A stretch of DNA of 7,937 bases from Acidobacteriota bacterium (GTDB taxonomy: Bacteria; Acidobacteriota; Vicinamibacteria; Vicinamibacterales; Vicinamibacteraceae): positions 1-7,937 of the forward strand of contig JACDAO010000128.1 of NCBI GenBank assembly GCA_013695405.1. Direction: 5' to 3'. Shown here piece by piece: positions 1 through 5,817 of this stretch (positions are counted from its first letter, which is position 1; every line of letters begins with the position of its first letter). A program made the position numbers and the translations under genes. Under the pieces are notes generated by a model, which was not told the origin of the DNA, made no database searches, and saw nothing but the letters and a program-made list of their open reading frames with translations.

Positions 1-392
1 GGCCGGCGTACGGAGAGATGATCGGGGGCTACTTCGACGGCCATCCCTGGCACGAACAGGTGGGCGTGCGGGTCGACGACCGGGCCCACCCGAGCACCAC
101 GCACCTGGAGCCGCGGTTCACGATCACCGACGAGATCTACCAGCACCGCAACTGGTCGCGTGGCCAGTCACACGTGCTGCTGACGCTGGACACCGATCAG
201 GTCGACATGACCAAGAAGGGCATCAAGCGCACCGACAAGGATTTCGGGCTCTCGTGGACCCGCACCTACGGATCCGGGCGGGTGTTCTACACCGCGCTCG
301 GGCACCGCAAGGAAGTCTGGGACGACCCGCGCTACCAGACCCACCTGATCGAAGGCATCCGCTGGTCGATGGCCGCCCGACCCAACCCGTAG
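1..392 (+). CDS. ThuA-like domain protein, C-terminal part (5' end outside window)
   Basis: The frame is open from the first base, with codons in phase from position 3, and ends at the TAG at 390-392, so only about 129 C-terminal residues are visible. The first ATG in frame (18) lies inside the conserved domain and is unlikely to be the true start. The visible part matches the C-terminal half of ThuA-like proteins, which have a class I glutamine-amidotransferase-like fold: a segment reading HPSTTHLEPRF then TDEIYQ, a strand with HVLLTLD, then SWTRTYGSGRVFYTALGH followed by a VWDDPRYQ helix and a terminal GIRW. These proteins occur in sugar-utilisation loci, but their exact reaction is not established. 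The family usually ends close to GIRW; the last residues (ARPNP) and the stop are encoded by a 17-bp repeat unit. Signal peptide and catalytic nucleophile region cannot be judged. Confidence 0.85.
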   Translation, partial: PAYGEMIGGYFDGHPWHEQVGVRVDDRAHPSTTHLEPRFTITDEIYQHRNWSRGQSHVLLTLDTDQVDMTKKGIKRTDKDFGLSWTRTYGSGRVFYTALGHRKEVWDDPRYQTHLIEGIRWSMAARPNP

Positions 393-409
393 CCCGACCC
401 AACCCGTAG
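376..409 (+). repeat. Perfect 17-bp tandem duplication across the ThuA stop codon
   Basis: The unit CCCGACCCAACCCGTAG occurs at 376-392 and again, identical, at 393-409. The first copy encodes the last residues of the ThuA-like protein and its TAG stop; the second copy is untranslated. The 3' end of the second copy (CGTAG) is also the start of the hairpin repeat that follows. Confidence 0.9.
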
Positions 410-477
410 CCGTCGGACTTGTCCGACGGATCTGGCGAAAGTCATGAACGTAGCCGTCGGACTTGTCCGACGGATCT
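405..477 (+). repeat. Two direct copies of a 29-bp hairpin repeat (GTAGCC family)
   Basis: Identical 29-bp copies lie at 405-433 and 449-477, separated by 15 bp. Each begins CGTAG, contains a perfect inverted repeat (arm CCGTCGGAC, loop TT, arm GTCCGACGG, at 410-429 and 454-473) and ends ATCT. They fill the gap between the ThuA-like gene and the DUF1080 gene. No T-run follows either stem, so they are not classical intrinsic terminators, although they could pause or attenuate transcription or stabilise the upstream mRNA 3' end. A related variant is at 5767-5817. They resemble REP-type intergenic palindromes; the function is unknown. Confidence 0.9.
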
Positions 478-493
478 CAGGGGAGTTCATTTC

Positions 494-1360
494 ATGAAGC
501 AGTGCACAGTGCTCGCGATGGTGTCGGTGCTCTCGCTGGCAGCCGGTGCGGCAGCGCAGACGCCGACCGAGAAGACCGCGACCGAAGCCAAGCAAGCTGG
601 CAGCGCCGTCAAGACGGCGGGCAAGGAAGTCGGCGACGCCGCCGTCGCCGTGGGCAAGACCGTCGCCGCGGCTGCCAAGGGTGTCGCGAAGGGCACGCGC
701 GACGCCGGTCGTTCGATGAAGGCGGCCGTCGTCAACGAGCTCTCTGCCGACGAGGCCAAGGAGGGCTGGACGCTGCTGTTCAACGGTCGCTCGCTCGAGG
801 GCTGGCGCGGCTACAAGACCGAGCAGCCGCCGCCGGGATGGGCCGTGCAGGACGGCGTACTGGTCCACACCGGCCAGGGCGGCGATCTGATGACGATGCA
901 GCCGTACGGCGACTTCGTCCTCGATCTCGACTTCAAGATCGCGGAGGGCGGCAACAGCGGCATCATGTACCGGGTGACCACCGACGGCGAGCAGCCGTAC
1001 TGGAGCGGTCCCGAGTACCAGATCCTCGACAACGAGCGGCATCGCGACGCCAAGAACGGGCCCGACCGCCTGACCGGCTCCAACTACGATTTGATTGCCC
1101 CCAGCAAGGACGCCAGCAAGCCGGCCGGCGAGTGGAACAACGCGCGGATCGCCGTGACTGGCAATCACGTCGAGCACTGGCTCAACGGCGAGAAGGTGGT
1201 CGAGTACGACTTCGGCAGCCCGGAGTGGACCACGCTGGTCGCCGAGAGCAAGTTCAAGGCCTGGCCGAGCTATGGCAAGGCGTCACGCGGCCATATCGTC
1301 CTGCAGGACCACGGCGACCGCGTCGAGTTCCGCAACATCAAGATCAAGGCCACCAACTGA
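494..1360 (+). CDS. Exported DUF1080 protein (3-keto-disaccharide hydrolase family)
   Basis: A 288-aa protein. The ATG at 494 is chosen because AGGGGAG (479-485) sits about 8 bp upstream and a Sec signal peptide follows at once (residues 1-21, cleavage after AAA before Q22). Residues 23-85 form an Ala/Lys/Gly-rich, probably helical linker. The PF06439 domain then runs to the end: GWTLLFNGRSLEGW (91-104), GGNSGIMYRV, GPEYQILDN (172-180), the HVEHWLNGEKVVEY strand pair, and LQDHG (270-274) before the final FRNIKI strand. Family members have a concanavalin-like jelly roll, and some cleave 3-keto-glycosides made by a separate dehydrogenase; which residues act here cannot be proved from sequence. 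Its stop overlaps the start of the downstream MFS gene by one base, so the two are very probably translated together. Location is inferred to be periplasmic or outer-surface; no lipobox is present. Confidence 0.92.
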   Translation: MKQCTVLAMVSVLSLAAGAAAQTPTEKTATEAKQAGSAVKTAGKEVGDAAVAVGKTVAAAAKGVAKGTRDAGRSMKAAVVNELSADEAKEGWTLLFNGRSLEGWRGYKTEQPPPGWAVQDGVLVHTGQGGDLMTMQPYGDFVLDLDFKIAEGGNSGIMYRVTTDGEQPYWSGPEYQILDNERHRDAKNGPDRLTGSNYDLIAPSKDASKPAGEWNNARIAVTGNHVEHWLNGEKVVEYDFGSPEWTTLVAESKFKAWPSYGKASRGHIVLQDHGDRVEFRNIKIKATN

Positions 1361-2598
1361 TGTCGACCTCCGTCCGCCTGAAGCTGTCCGTGATGATGTT
1401 CCTTCAGTACTTCGTCTGGGGGACCTGGTACGTCACGATGGGGCCGTACCTCAACGAGACGCTGAAGTTCAGCGGCCAGCAGATCGGCTTGGCCTACGGC
1501 GCCACCGCGCTGGCGGCGATGGTCTCGCCGTTCTTCGTCGGCATGTTCGCGGACCGATTCTTTGCCACCGAGAAAATCCTGGCGGTGCTCCATCTGGCCG
1601 GCGCGGTGCTGTTGTTCTACACCTCGACGCTGAGCGAGTTCAACAGCTTCTACCCGGTCCTGCTGGTCTACACGTTGTGCTACATGCCGACCCTGGCGCT
1701 GGCCAACTCGCTGTCGTTTCACCAGATGACCGATCCGGGCAAGGAATTTCCAGGTGTCCGCGTGCTCGGCACGATCGGCTGGATTGCCGCCGGCTTCGTG
1801 ATTGGCGTGCTTGGCTTCGGCACCAGCGCCGGCATGTTCCGCGCCGCCGCGGTCGCCTCGGCGGTGGTCGGCCTGTTCTGCTTCGCACTGCCGCACACCC
1901 CACCGTCGCAGATTGGCCGCAAGGTGGTGATGCGCGACATCCTCGGCCTCGACGCGCTGGCGCTGATGAAGGAACGGTCGTTCGCGATATTCGTGCTCGG
2001 ATCCTTCCTGATCTGCATTCCGCTGCAGTTCTACTACGGGCTCGCCGGCACCTTCCTCAGCGAAATTGGCGTGCAGAACGTGGCCGGCAAGATGTCCCTG
2101 GGGCAGGTCTCCGAGATCGTCTTCATGCTGGTGATGCCGGTGTTCTTCGTGCGGCTCGGCGTCAAGTGGATGTTGATCGTCGGGATGATGGCCTGGACGC
2201 TGCGCTACCTGCTGTTCTCGTGGGGCGATGCGGGCGCCGGCATGTGGATGCTCTACGCCGGCATCCTGCTGCACGGCATCTGCTACGACTTCTTCTTCGT
2301 CACCGGGCAGATTTACGTCGACAAGCGGGCCCCAAGCCATCTCCGCGGTGCCGCCCAGGGCTTCATCGCCTTTGTCACGCTCGGCTTCGGGATGTTCATC
2401 GGCTCGCTGGTGTTCGGCCCGGTGCTCGAGGCCTACCGCGTGCCCGGCGCGATTCCGCACGACTGGAGCGCGATCTGGATCGTGCCCGCGGTGGCCTCCG
2501 GCGTCGTGCTGGTGCTGTTCGCGGCGCTGTTCACGGACCGGCCGGCCGCCGCAGCGGAAGCCCGCAGTGCCGACCCGGCAGTGCCGCAACGCGCTTGA
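1360..2598 (+). CDS. MFS permease, nucleoside:H+ symporter (NHS)-like
   Basis: A 412-aa integral inner-membrane protein, close to the roughly 418 residues of NupG/XapB-type symporters. The start is the ATG at 1360, whose A is the last base of the preceding TGA (TGATG overlap), indicating translational coupling with the DUF1080 gene. About 12 hydrophobic segments are visible. Family-like features are FLQYFVWGTWYVTMGPYL in the first segment, an AYGATALAAMVSPFFVGMFADRF loop of the MFS type after TM2 (quoted in part), FPGVRVLGTIGW (R134-W141) in the middle, and HGICYDFFFVTGQIYVDK late in the C-half. NHS transporters import nucleosides with protons, but homologues in sugar loci are often of unknown substrate. 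The pairing with a 3-keto-disaccharide hydrolase suggests import of a sugar or keto-sugar product; that is inference from context only. The last 20 residues are a polar, Ala-rich tail. Confidence 0.9.
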   Translation: MSTSVRLKLSVMMFLQYFVWGTWYVTMGPYLNETLKFSGQQIGLAYGATALAAMVSPFFVGMFADRFFATEKILAVLHLAGAVLLFYTSTLSEFNSFYPVLLVYTLCYMPTLALANSLSFHQMTDPGKEFPGVRVLGTIGWIAAGFVIGVLGFGTSAGMFRAAAVASAVVGLFCFALPHTPPSQIGRKVVMRDILGLDALALMKERSFAIFVLGSFLICIPLQFYYGLAGTFLSEIGVQNVAGKMSLGQVSEIVFMLVMPVFFVRLGVKWMLIVGMMAWTLRYLLFSWGDAGAGMWMLYAGILLHGICYDFFFVTGQIYVDKRAPSHLRGAAQGFIAFVTLGFGMFIGSLVFGPVLEAYRVPGAIPHDWSAIWIVPAVASGVVLVLFAALFTDRPAAAAEARSADPAVPQRA

Positions 2599-2604
2599 GA
2601 ATTG

Positions 2605-2661
2605 CAGAATTTCACCGACAGCCTCGGCGCTCGGAGTGCTGACCCTGCAAGTGAAATTCTG
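2605..2661. repeat. 11-bp inverted repeat 3' of the MFS gene
   Basis: CAGAATTTCAC at 2605-2615 is the exact reverse complement of GTGAAATTCTG at 2651-2661, with 35 bp between. The interior holds a nested 4-bp pairing (CAGC at 2619-2622 with GCTG at 2638-2641). A second small palindrome follows (AACTT, CTG, AAGTT at 2662-2674). The arms are A/T-rich against the GC-rich background. It starts 7 bp after the MFS stop, so a role in mRNA 3'-end formation is possible, but there is no T-run. It could also be a remnant of a small repeat element. Confidence 0.7.
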
Positions 2662-2798
2662 AACTTCTGAAGTTGCTGACCCCCCGCTGGCCTTTCAGCG
2701 CGCGCGTAAAGAGACCCGAGGCCAGCGACGACGCGACCACCCTGGTGGCGTCCGGCCGTCAGTACCCCCACAGCGCAATCAGATTGTCTCGTCGTCAG

Positions 2799-2819
2799 CG
2801 CGGGCACGTCTGGCCCGCG
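2799..2819. other. 7-bp GC hairpin upstream of the lipoprotein gene
   Basis: CGCGGGC (2799-2805) pairs perfectly with GCCCGCG (2813-2819) around a 7-nt loop. There is no following T-tract. It may be a weak transcription end for the upstream operon or chance pairing in GC-rich DNA. Confidence 0.3.
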
Positions 2820-2916
2820 TCGTGCAGGTGACCACGCAAACGTCGGCGCAGCTGCGGCAGGTGCCGCGCAGTCCAGGGCCTGATGGCGGTCTGGTCATCA
2901 TCGACGACACACCTGT

Positions 2917-2922
2917 AAGGAG
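2917..2922 (+). promoter_or_regulatory. Ribosome-binding site deciding the start of the lipoprotein gene
   Basis: AAGGAG lies 6 bp before the ATG at 2929. A second in-frame ATG at 2938 would be 15 bp away, so the first ATG is preferred. Confidence 0.75.
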
Positions 2923-2928
2923 AGGGAC

Positions 2929-3492
2929 ATGGATGTAATGGCCTCACGCTGGGCGCGGGGACTGGTGGTGCTGCTGATGGCCGGCGCGACCGCCTGCGCT
3001 GGCGACGCGGGCCCGGACGCTGCCGCCGCGGCCGCAGCCAAATCGCCGATCGGCGAGGCGGTGGCACCGCGCGAGGTCGAAGAGGCATCGGCTCGCGTGT
3101 TCGATCAGGAAGAGACGCATGCCGACCACCCGCCGCACGGTGGCGCGGTGGTCGCGCTCGGCAGCCACCTGGCCCACGCGGAAGTCGCGATCGTGCCCGA
3201 CAGCGGCGAGGTGTCGATCTACGTCCTCGACGGCGAAGGCGTCGGCCCGAGCCCGATCGCCCAGCCGACGATCCTGGCCGAGGTGCAGACCAGCGGCCGC
3301 ACCGTCACGCTCGAGTTCACCGCGGTGGCAGACGAGGGCAGCGGCGAACGCCCCGGCAACGCGTCGCACTTCACCGCGCGCAGCGACGACCTGCTGCGCA
3401 CCAGCGAGGCGACAGTCATCCTCAAGTGGGTCGGCGTCAAGGGCCAGGTCTTCTCGGACGTCGTCGTCGACTGGCCAGCGGGCACCGAATAA
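2929..3492 (+). CDS. Putative lipoprotein with HGG-type metal-handling-like domain
   Basis: A 187-aa protein whose start is set by AAGGAG 6 bp upstream. The N-terminus has the form of a lipoprotein signal: RWAR, then a hydrophobic stretch (11-19), then GATAC with Cys23 as candidate lipidation site. The -3 residue is Ala rather than the usual Leu, so the lipobox is weak. An Ala-rich linker follows (about 24-40). The core begins at H64-A-D-H67-P-P-H70-G-G72 and continues with ALGSHLAHAEVAIV, a VSIYVLD strand (YVLD 98-101) and a C-terminal strand reading VILKWVGVKGQVF. This HGGxVxxLG...HAEV...YVLD pattern resembles small periplasmic domains found alone or near RND adaptor proteins for heavy metals; that likeness is from memory of the pattern and was not searched. 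Metal binding through the clustered His residues is inference. No specific function is recognised, and it stands alone between larger gaps. Confidence 0.8.
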   Translation: MDVMASRWARGLVVLLMAGATACAGDAGPDAAAAAAAKSPIGEAVAPREVEEASARVFDQEETHADHPPHGGAVVALGSHLAHAEVAIVPDSGEVSIYVLDGEGVGPSPIAQPTILAEVQTSGRTVTLEFTAVADEGSGERPGNASHFTARSDDLLRTSEATVILKWVGVKGQVFSDVVVDWPAGTE

Positions 3493-3588
3493 AGAAGGCT
3501 TTACTCTATGTCGCGCCGCTTGATTGCGCGCGGTGCGGGGCTGTAGCAGAATCGCCTCGCGTGACCCGCTGTCGGCGGGTGTCCGTCC

Positions 3589-4731
3589 GTGCCCATCTAC
3601 CTCGACTACCACGCCACTACGCCTGTCGACCCCCGGGTCTTCGCCGCCATGACGCCGTACTTCATGGAGGTGTTCGGCAATCCGGCGAGCACCAGCCACG
3701 CCGTCGGCCTGAAGGCGCGTGCGGCGGTCGAGCAGGCACGCGCACGGATCGCCGCCTGCCTGCATGCCACCTCGCCGCGCGAGATCGTCTTCACCTCGGG
3801 CGCGACCGAGTCCAACAACCTGGCGATCAAGGGCGTGGCGCGAACCTGCGGCCCGCGGGGCCGCCATGTGATCACGGCCGTCACCGAACACAAGGCGGTG
3901 CTCAACGCCTGCAAAGCGCTGCAGGACGATGGCTACGACGTCACCCTGCTGCCCGTGCAGCCGGACGGGCGCGTCAGTGTGGCCGACGTCGTGGCGGCGC
4001 TGCGCAGCGACACCGTGCTGGTCTCGGTGATGCACGCCAACAACGAGATCGGCGTCGTGCAGGAGATCGCGGCGCTCGGTGCGCTGTGTCGGGCCCGCGG
4101 CGTGCTGCTGCACACCGACGCAACGCAGTCGTTCGGCAAGGTGTCGGTCGACGTCCAGGCACTGCAGGTCGATCTGGTGTCGATGAGCGCGCACAAGATG
4201 TACGGGCCGAAGGGCGTCGGCGCCCTGTACGTGCGCTCACCGTGCCGGCTGGCGCCGCAGCTCGATGGTGGCGGACACGAGGGCGGCCTGCGCAGCGGCA
4301 CGCTCAACGTGCCGGGCATCGTCGGCCTCGCCACCGCCGTGGAGTTGTCGTGTGCCGACCTCGATCAGGATCGTCGTAAGCAACGACGGCTGCGAGACCG
4401 CGTCTGGGTCGCCCTGCGCGAGGCATGTCCCGACGTGCTACTGAACGGCCCAGACCCGCTGACCAATCCCGAGGCGCGTTTGCCGAACAATCTCAACGTC
4501 AGCCTGCCGGCCGCGGCCGGGGCGGCGTTGCTGGCCGCGTTCGGGGACGAGGTCGCGGTGTCGACCAGTTCGGCCTGTACCAGCGCCAGCGGCGAAGCCT
4601 CGCACGTGCTGACGGCCCTGGGGCGCGCGGCGGGGCTGGTCAACCTGCGTATCAGCGTTGGCCGCCCGACCACCGACGACGAGATCGATCAGGTGGTGGC
4701 CCGCATCGCCCGCTCGGCAGTCCGCGCGTAA
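3589..4731 (+). CDS. Cysteine desulfurase (class V aminotransferase, NifS/IscS type)
   Basis: A 380-aa PLP enzyme that takes sulfur from L-cysteine, giving alanine and an enzyme persulfide for Fe-S clusters or tRNA thiolation. The start is GTG at 3589, because the conserved N-terminus PIYLDYHATTPVDP follows directly; there is no strong ribosome-binding site, and a 6-bp hairpin (3564-3580) lies just upstream. Visible family residues are TSGATESNN, His101 in TEHKAVL, HANNEIG, HTDATQ with Asp177 and Gln180 (PLP contacts), Lys203 in AHKMYGPKG (Schiff base) and the catalytic Cys330 in the SSACTSASGE loop. Loop and length fit the group I (NifS/IscS) type. No IscU, NifU, IscR or thiolase gene is beside it; it is followed after 10 bp by the sugar isomerase gene, so its sulfur acceptor cannot be read from context. 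The product is cytoplasmic, unlike most neighbours. Confidence 0.95.
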   Translation: MPIYLDYHATTPVDPRVFAAMTPYFMEVFGNPASTSHAVGLKARAAVEQARARIAACLHATSPREIVFTSGATESNNLAIKGVARTCGPRGRHVITAVTEHKAVLNACKALQDDGYDVTLLPVQPDGRVSVADVVAALRSDTVLVSVMHANNEIGVVQEIAALGALCRARGVLLHTDATQSFGKVSVDVQALQVDLVSMSAHKMYGPKGVGALYVRSPCRLAPQLDGGGHEGGLRSGTLNVPGIVGLATAVELSCADLDQDRRKQRRLRDRVWVALREACPDVLLNGPDPLTNPEARLPNNLNVSLPAAAGAALLAAFGDEVAVSTSSACTSASGEASHVLTALGRAAGLVNLRISVGRPTTDDEIDQVVARIARSAVRA

Positions 4732-4741
4732 GATAGGGGCC

Positions 4742-5716
4742 ATGGCCCTGACTCGTCGCGCCTTCGTCGGCGCCGCCGGCACCGCCGTGGCCGCAGCCGC
4801 CCTGCCCATCGTTCCCGAGACCGCGCACGCCCAGCGCACGCGCGCCGCCACATCCAGCGAGCCACAACCCCTGGTCAAGGGTCCGGGTCGCGTCAAGATT
4901 GGCGTCTCGTCGTACTCGTATTGGCACTTCAAGCCGGAGCCGTACCCGATCGAGCGGGTCATCGACCACGCCGCCTCGGTCGGCGTGGAAGGCGTCGACG
5001 TGCTGCACGTCCAGATGACCGGCGAGAGCAACGGGTACCTGCAGTCGCTCAAGAAGCGCGCTTTCGTCAACGGCATCGACCTGATTGCCCTGTCGATCCA
5101 CCAGGGGTTCGTGTTCCCGGACGCTGCCGAACGGCAGAAGAACATCGATCACACCATCAAGTGCATGGAGCTGGCCTACGCGATGGGCATCCCCTGCCTG
5201 CGGCTGAACACCGGCCGGTGGAACACCACCAAGTCGTTCGATGACCTGATGAAGAACAAGGGCATCGAGCCGGTGTTGCCGGGCTACACCGAGGACCAGG
5301 GCTTCGCGTGGTGCATCGAGGCGATCGAGAAGCTGCTGCCAACCGCCGAGAAGCTCGGTGTACTCCTGGCGCTCGAGAACCACTGGGGACTGGCGCGGAC
5401 CGCGGCCGGCCTGCTGCGGATCGTCAATGCCGTGGAGTCGCCGTGGCTCGGCATTCTCGCAGACACTGGCAATTTCCTCGAGAACCAGTACGAGGAGTTC
5501 GAGAAGCTGGCGCCCAAGGTGGTCTTCGTGCAGGCCAAGACCTACGAAGGCGGCGGCGAGTGGTACTCGCTGGACATCGACTACAGCCGCATCGCAAAGA
5601 TTCTCGCGGCGCAGCAGTACCGTGGCTATGTGTCGCTGGAGTTCGAAGGCAAGGCACCGGCCGAGCAGGCCGTGCCCAAAGCCGTGGCGCAGCTGCGGAC
5701 CGCGTTCAAGGTGTAG
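4742..5716 (+). CDS. Tat-exported sugar phosphate isomerase/epimerase-like TIM barrel protein
   Basis: A 324-aa protein of the xylose isomerase-like/AP endonuclease 2 fold. The ATG at 4742 is 10 bp after the desulfurase stop, with AGGGG (4735-4739) unusually close, and starts a Tat signal: TRRAFVG (4-10), an Ala-rich hydrophobic run, and likely cleavage after AHA (residue 30). The barrel begins at VKIGVSSYSYW. Candidate metal or substrate residues are Glu212 and His214 in LALENHWG, Asp241 in ADTGNF and Glu300 in SLEFEG. The segment VFVQAKTYE sits where many relatives carry a His-containing VHVKD, so a metal ligand may differ. Such proteins act in inositol, glucoside or keto-sugar breakdown, but the substrate is unknown here. 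Export is notable because a phosphorylated substrate would not be expected outside the cytoplasm. It probably shares a transcript with the cysteine desulfurase and ends before a repeat-rich convergent gap. Confidence 0.9.
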   Translation: MALTRRAFVGAAGTAVAAAALPIVPETAHAQRTRAATSSEPQPLVKGPGRVKIGVSSYSYWHFKPEPYPIERVIDHAASVGVEGVDVLHVQMTGESNGYLQSLKKRAFVNGIDLIALSIHQGFVFPDAAERQKNIDHTIKCMELAYAMGIPCLRLNTGRWNTTKSFDDLMKNKGIEPVLPGYTEDQGFAWCIEAIEKLLPTAEKLGVLLALENHWGLARTAAGLLRIVNAVESPWLGILADTGNFLENQYEEFEKLAPKVVFVQAKTYEGGGEWYSLDIDYSRIAKILAAQQYRGYVSLEFEGKAPAEQAVPKAVAQLRTAFKV

Positions 5717-5734
5717 GCTGCAGGTAAGGAACTT

Positions 5735-5752
5735 CAGGCCTCAGACGGCCTG
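5735..5752. repeat. GGCCTCAGACGGCCTG hairpin, copy 1
   Basis: CAGGCC, loop TCAGAC, GGCCTG forms a perfect 6-bp stem 18 bp after the isomerase stop. A 16-bp core (5737-5752) is repeated exactly at 5956-5971. It may help end transcription from the plus strand, though no T-run follows. Confidence 0.8.
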
Positions 5753-5766
5753 CGTCTAACGTTTGA

Positions 5767-5817
5767 GAAGGTAGCCGCCGGACTTGGAAGGTAGCCGCCG
5801 GACTTGTCCGGCGGTCT
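5767..5817 (+). repeat. Variant GTAGCC hairpin repeat: half unit plus full unit
   Basis: A 20-bp unit (GAAGGTAGCCGCCGGACTTG) occurs at 5767-5786 and again identically at 5787-5806. Only the second copy continues into the right arm. The full hairpin is CCGCCGGAC (5795-5803), loop TT, GTCCGGCGG (5806-5814), followed by TCT as in the 405-477 copies. Relative to that locus, the fourth stem pair is C-G instead of T-A: both arms have changed and pairing is kept. It lies between convergent genes. Confidence 0.9.

Larger units (their letters stand above)
2599..2928. other. 330-bp gap without a convincing gene
   Basis: The gap lies between the MFS stop and the lipoprotein start. It contains the inverted repeat at 2605-2661, a small hairpin at 2799-2819, and the ribosome-binding site of the next gene. 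A stop-free frame (2663-2938) crosses most of it but has no good start or family signature. No convincing sigma70-type promoter pair was found, although a promoter for the downstream gene is expected here. Confidence 0.6.

Noticed and set aside
405..477. Possible short CRISPR array (two 29-bp repeats)
   Set aside because: Only two copies with a 15-bp spacer, each repeat a full palindrome, no cas genes, and the same element recurs elsewhere as a single unit.
463..1359. Long upstream extension of the MFS frame through the DUF1080 gene
   Set aside because: The frame is open only because of GC-rich codon structure. Its translation there is Arg/Gln-rich without any motif, while the overlapping DUF1080 frame is clearly real and the MFS N-terminus begins at 1360.
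1270..2589. 439-codon minus-strand open frame opposite the MFS gene
   Set aside because: The translation is His/Gln/Glu/Arg-rich low-complexity typical of an antisense shadow, and the plus-strand MFS gene has a full family signature.
3508..3546. 12-codon ORF upstream of the cysteine desulfurase, possible leader peptide
   Set aside because: It has no clear ribosome-binding site, no run of regulatory codons and no clear attenuator pair; short ORFs like this are common by chance.
3520..3549. Possible promoter (TTGATT with a TAGCAG-like -10)
   Set aside because: The -10 matches only three of six consensus bases at 18-bp spacing, and promoter consensus in this lineage is not known to me.
3564..3580. 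6-bp hairpin (ACCCGC, loop, GCGGGT) before the desulfurase start as a riboswitch or terminator
   Set aside because: It is too small, with no T-run and no conserved riboswitch core; it is mentioned only as possible occlusion of the start region.
2944..4194. 416-codon minus-strand open frame opposite the lipoprotein and desulfurase genes
   Set aside because: It crosses two convincing plus-strand genes and shows only Arg/His/Asp-rich shadow composition.
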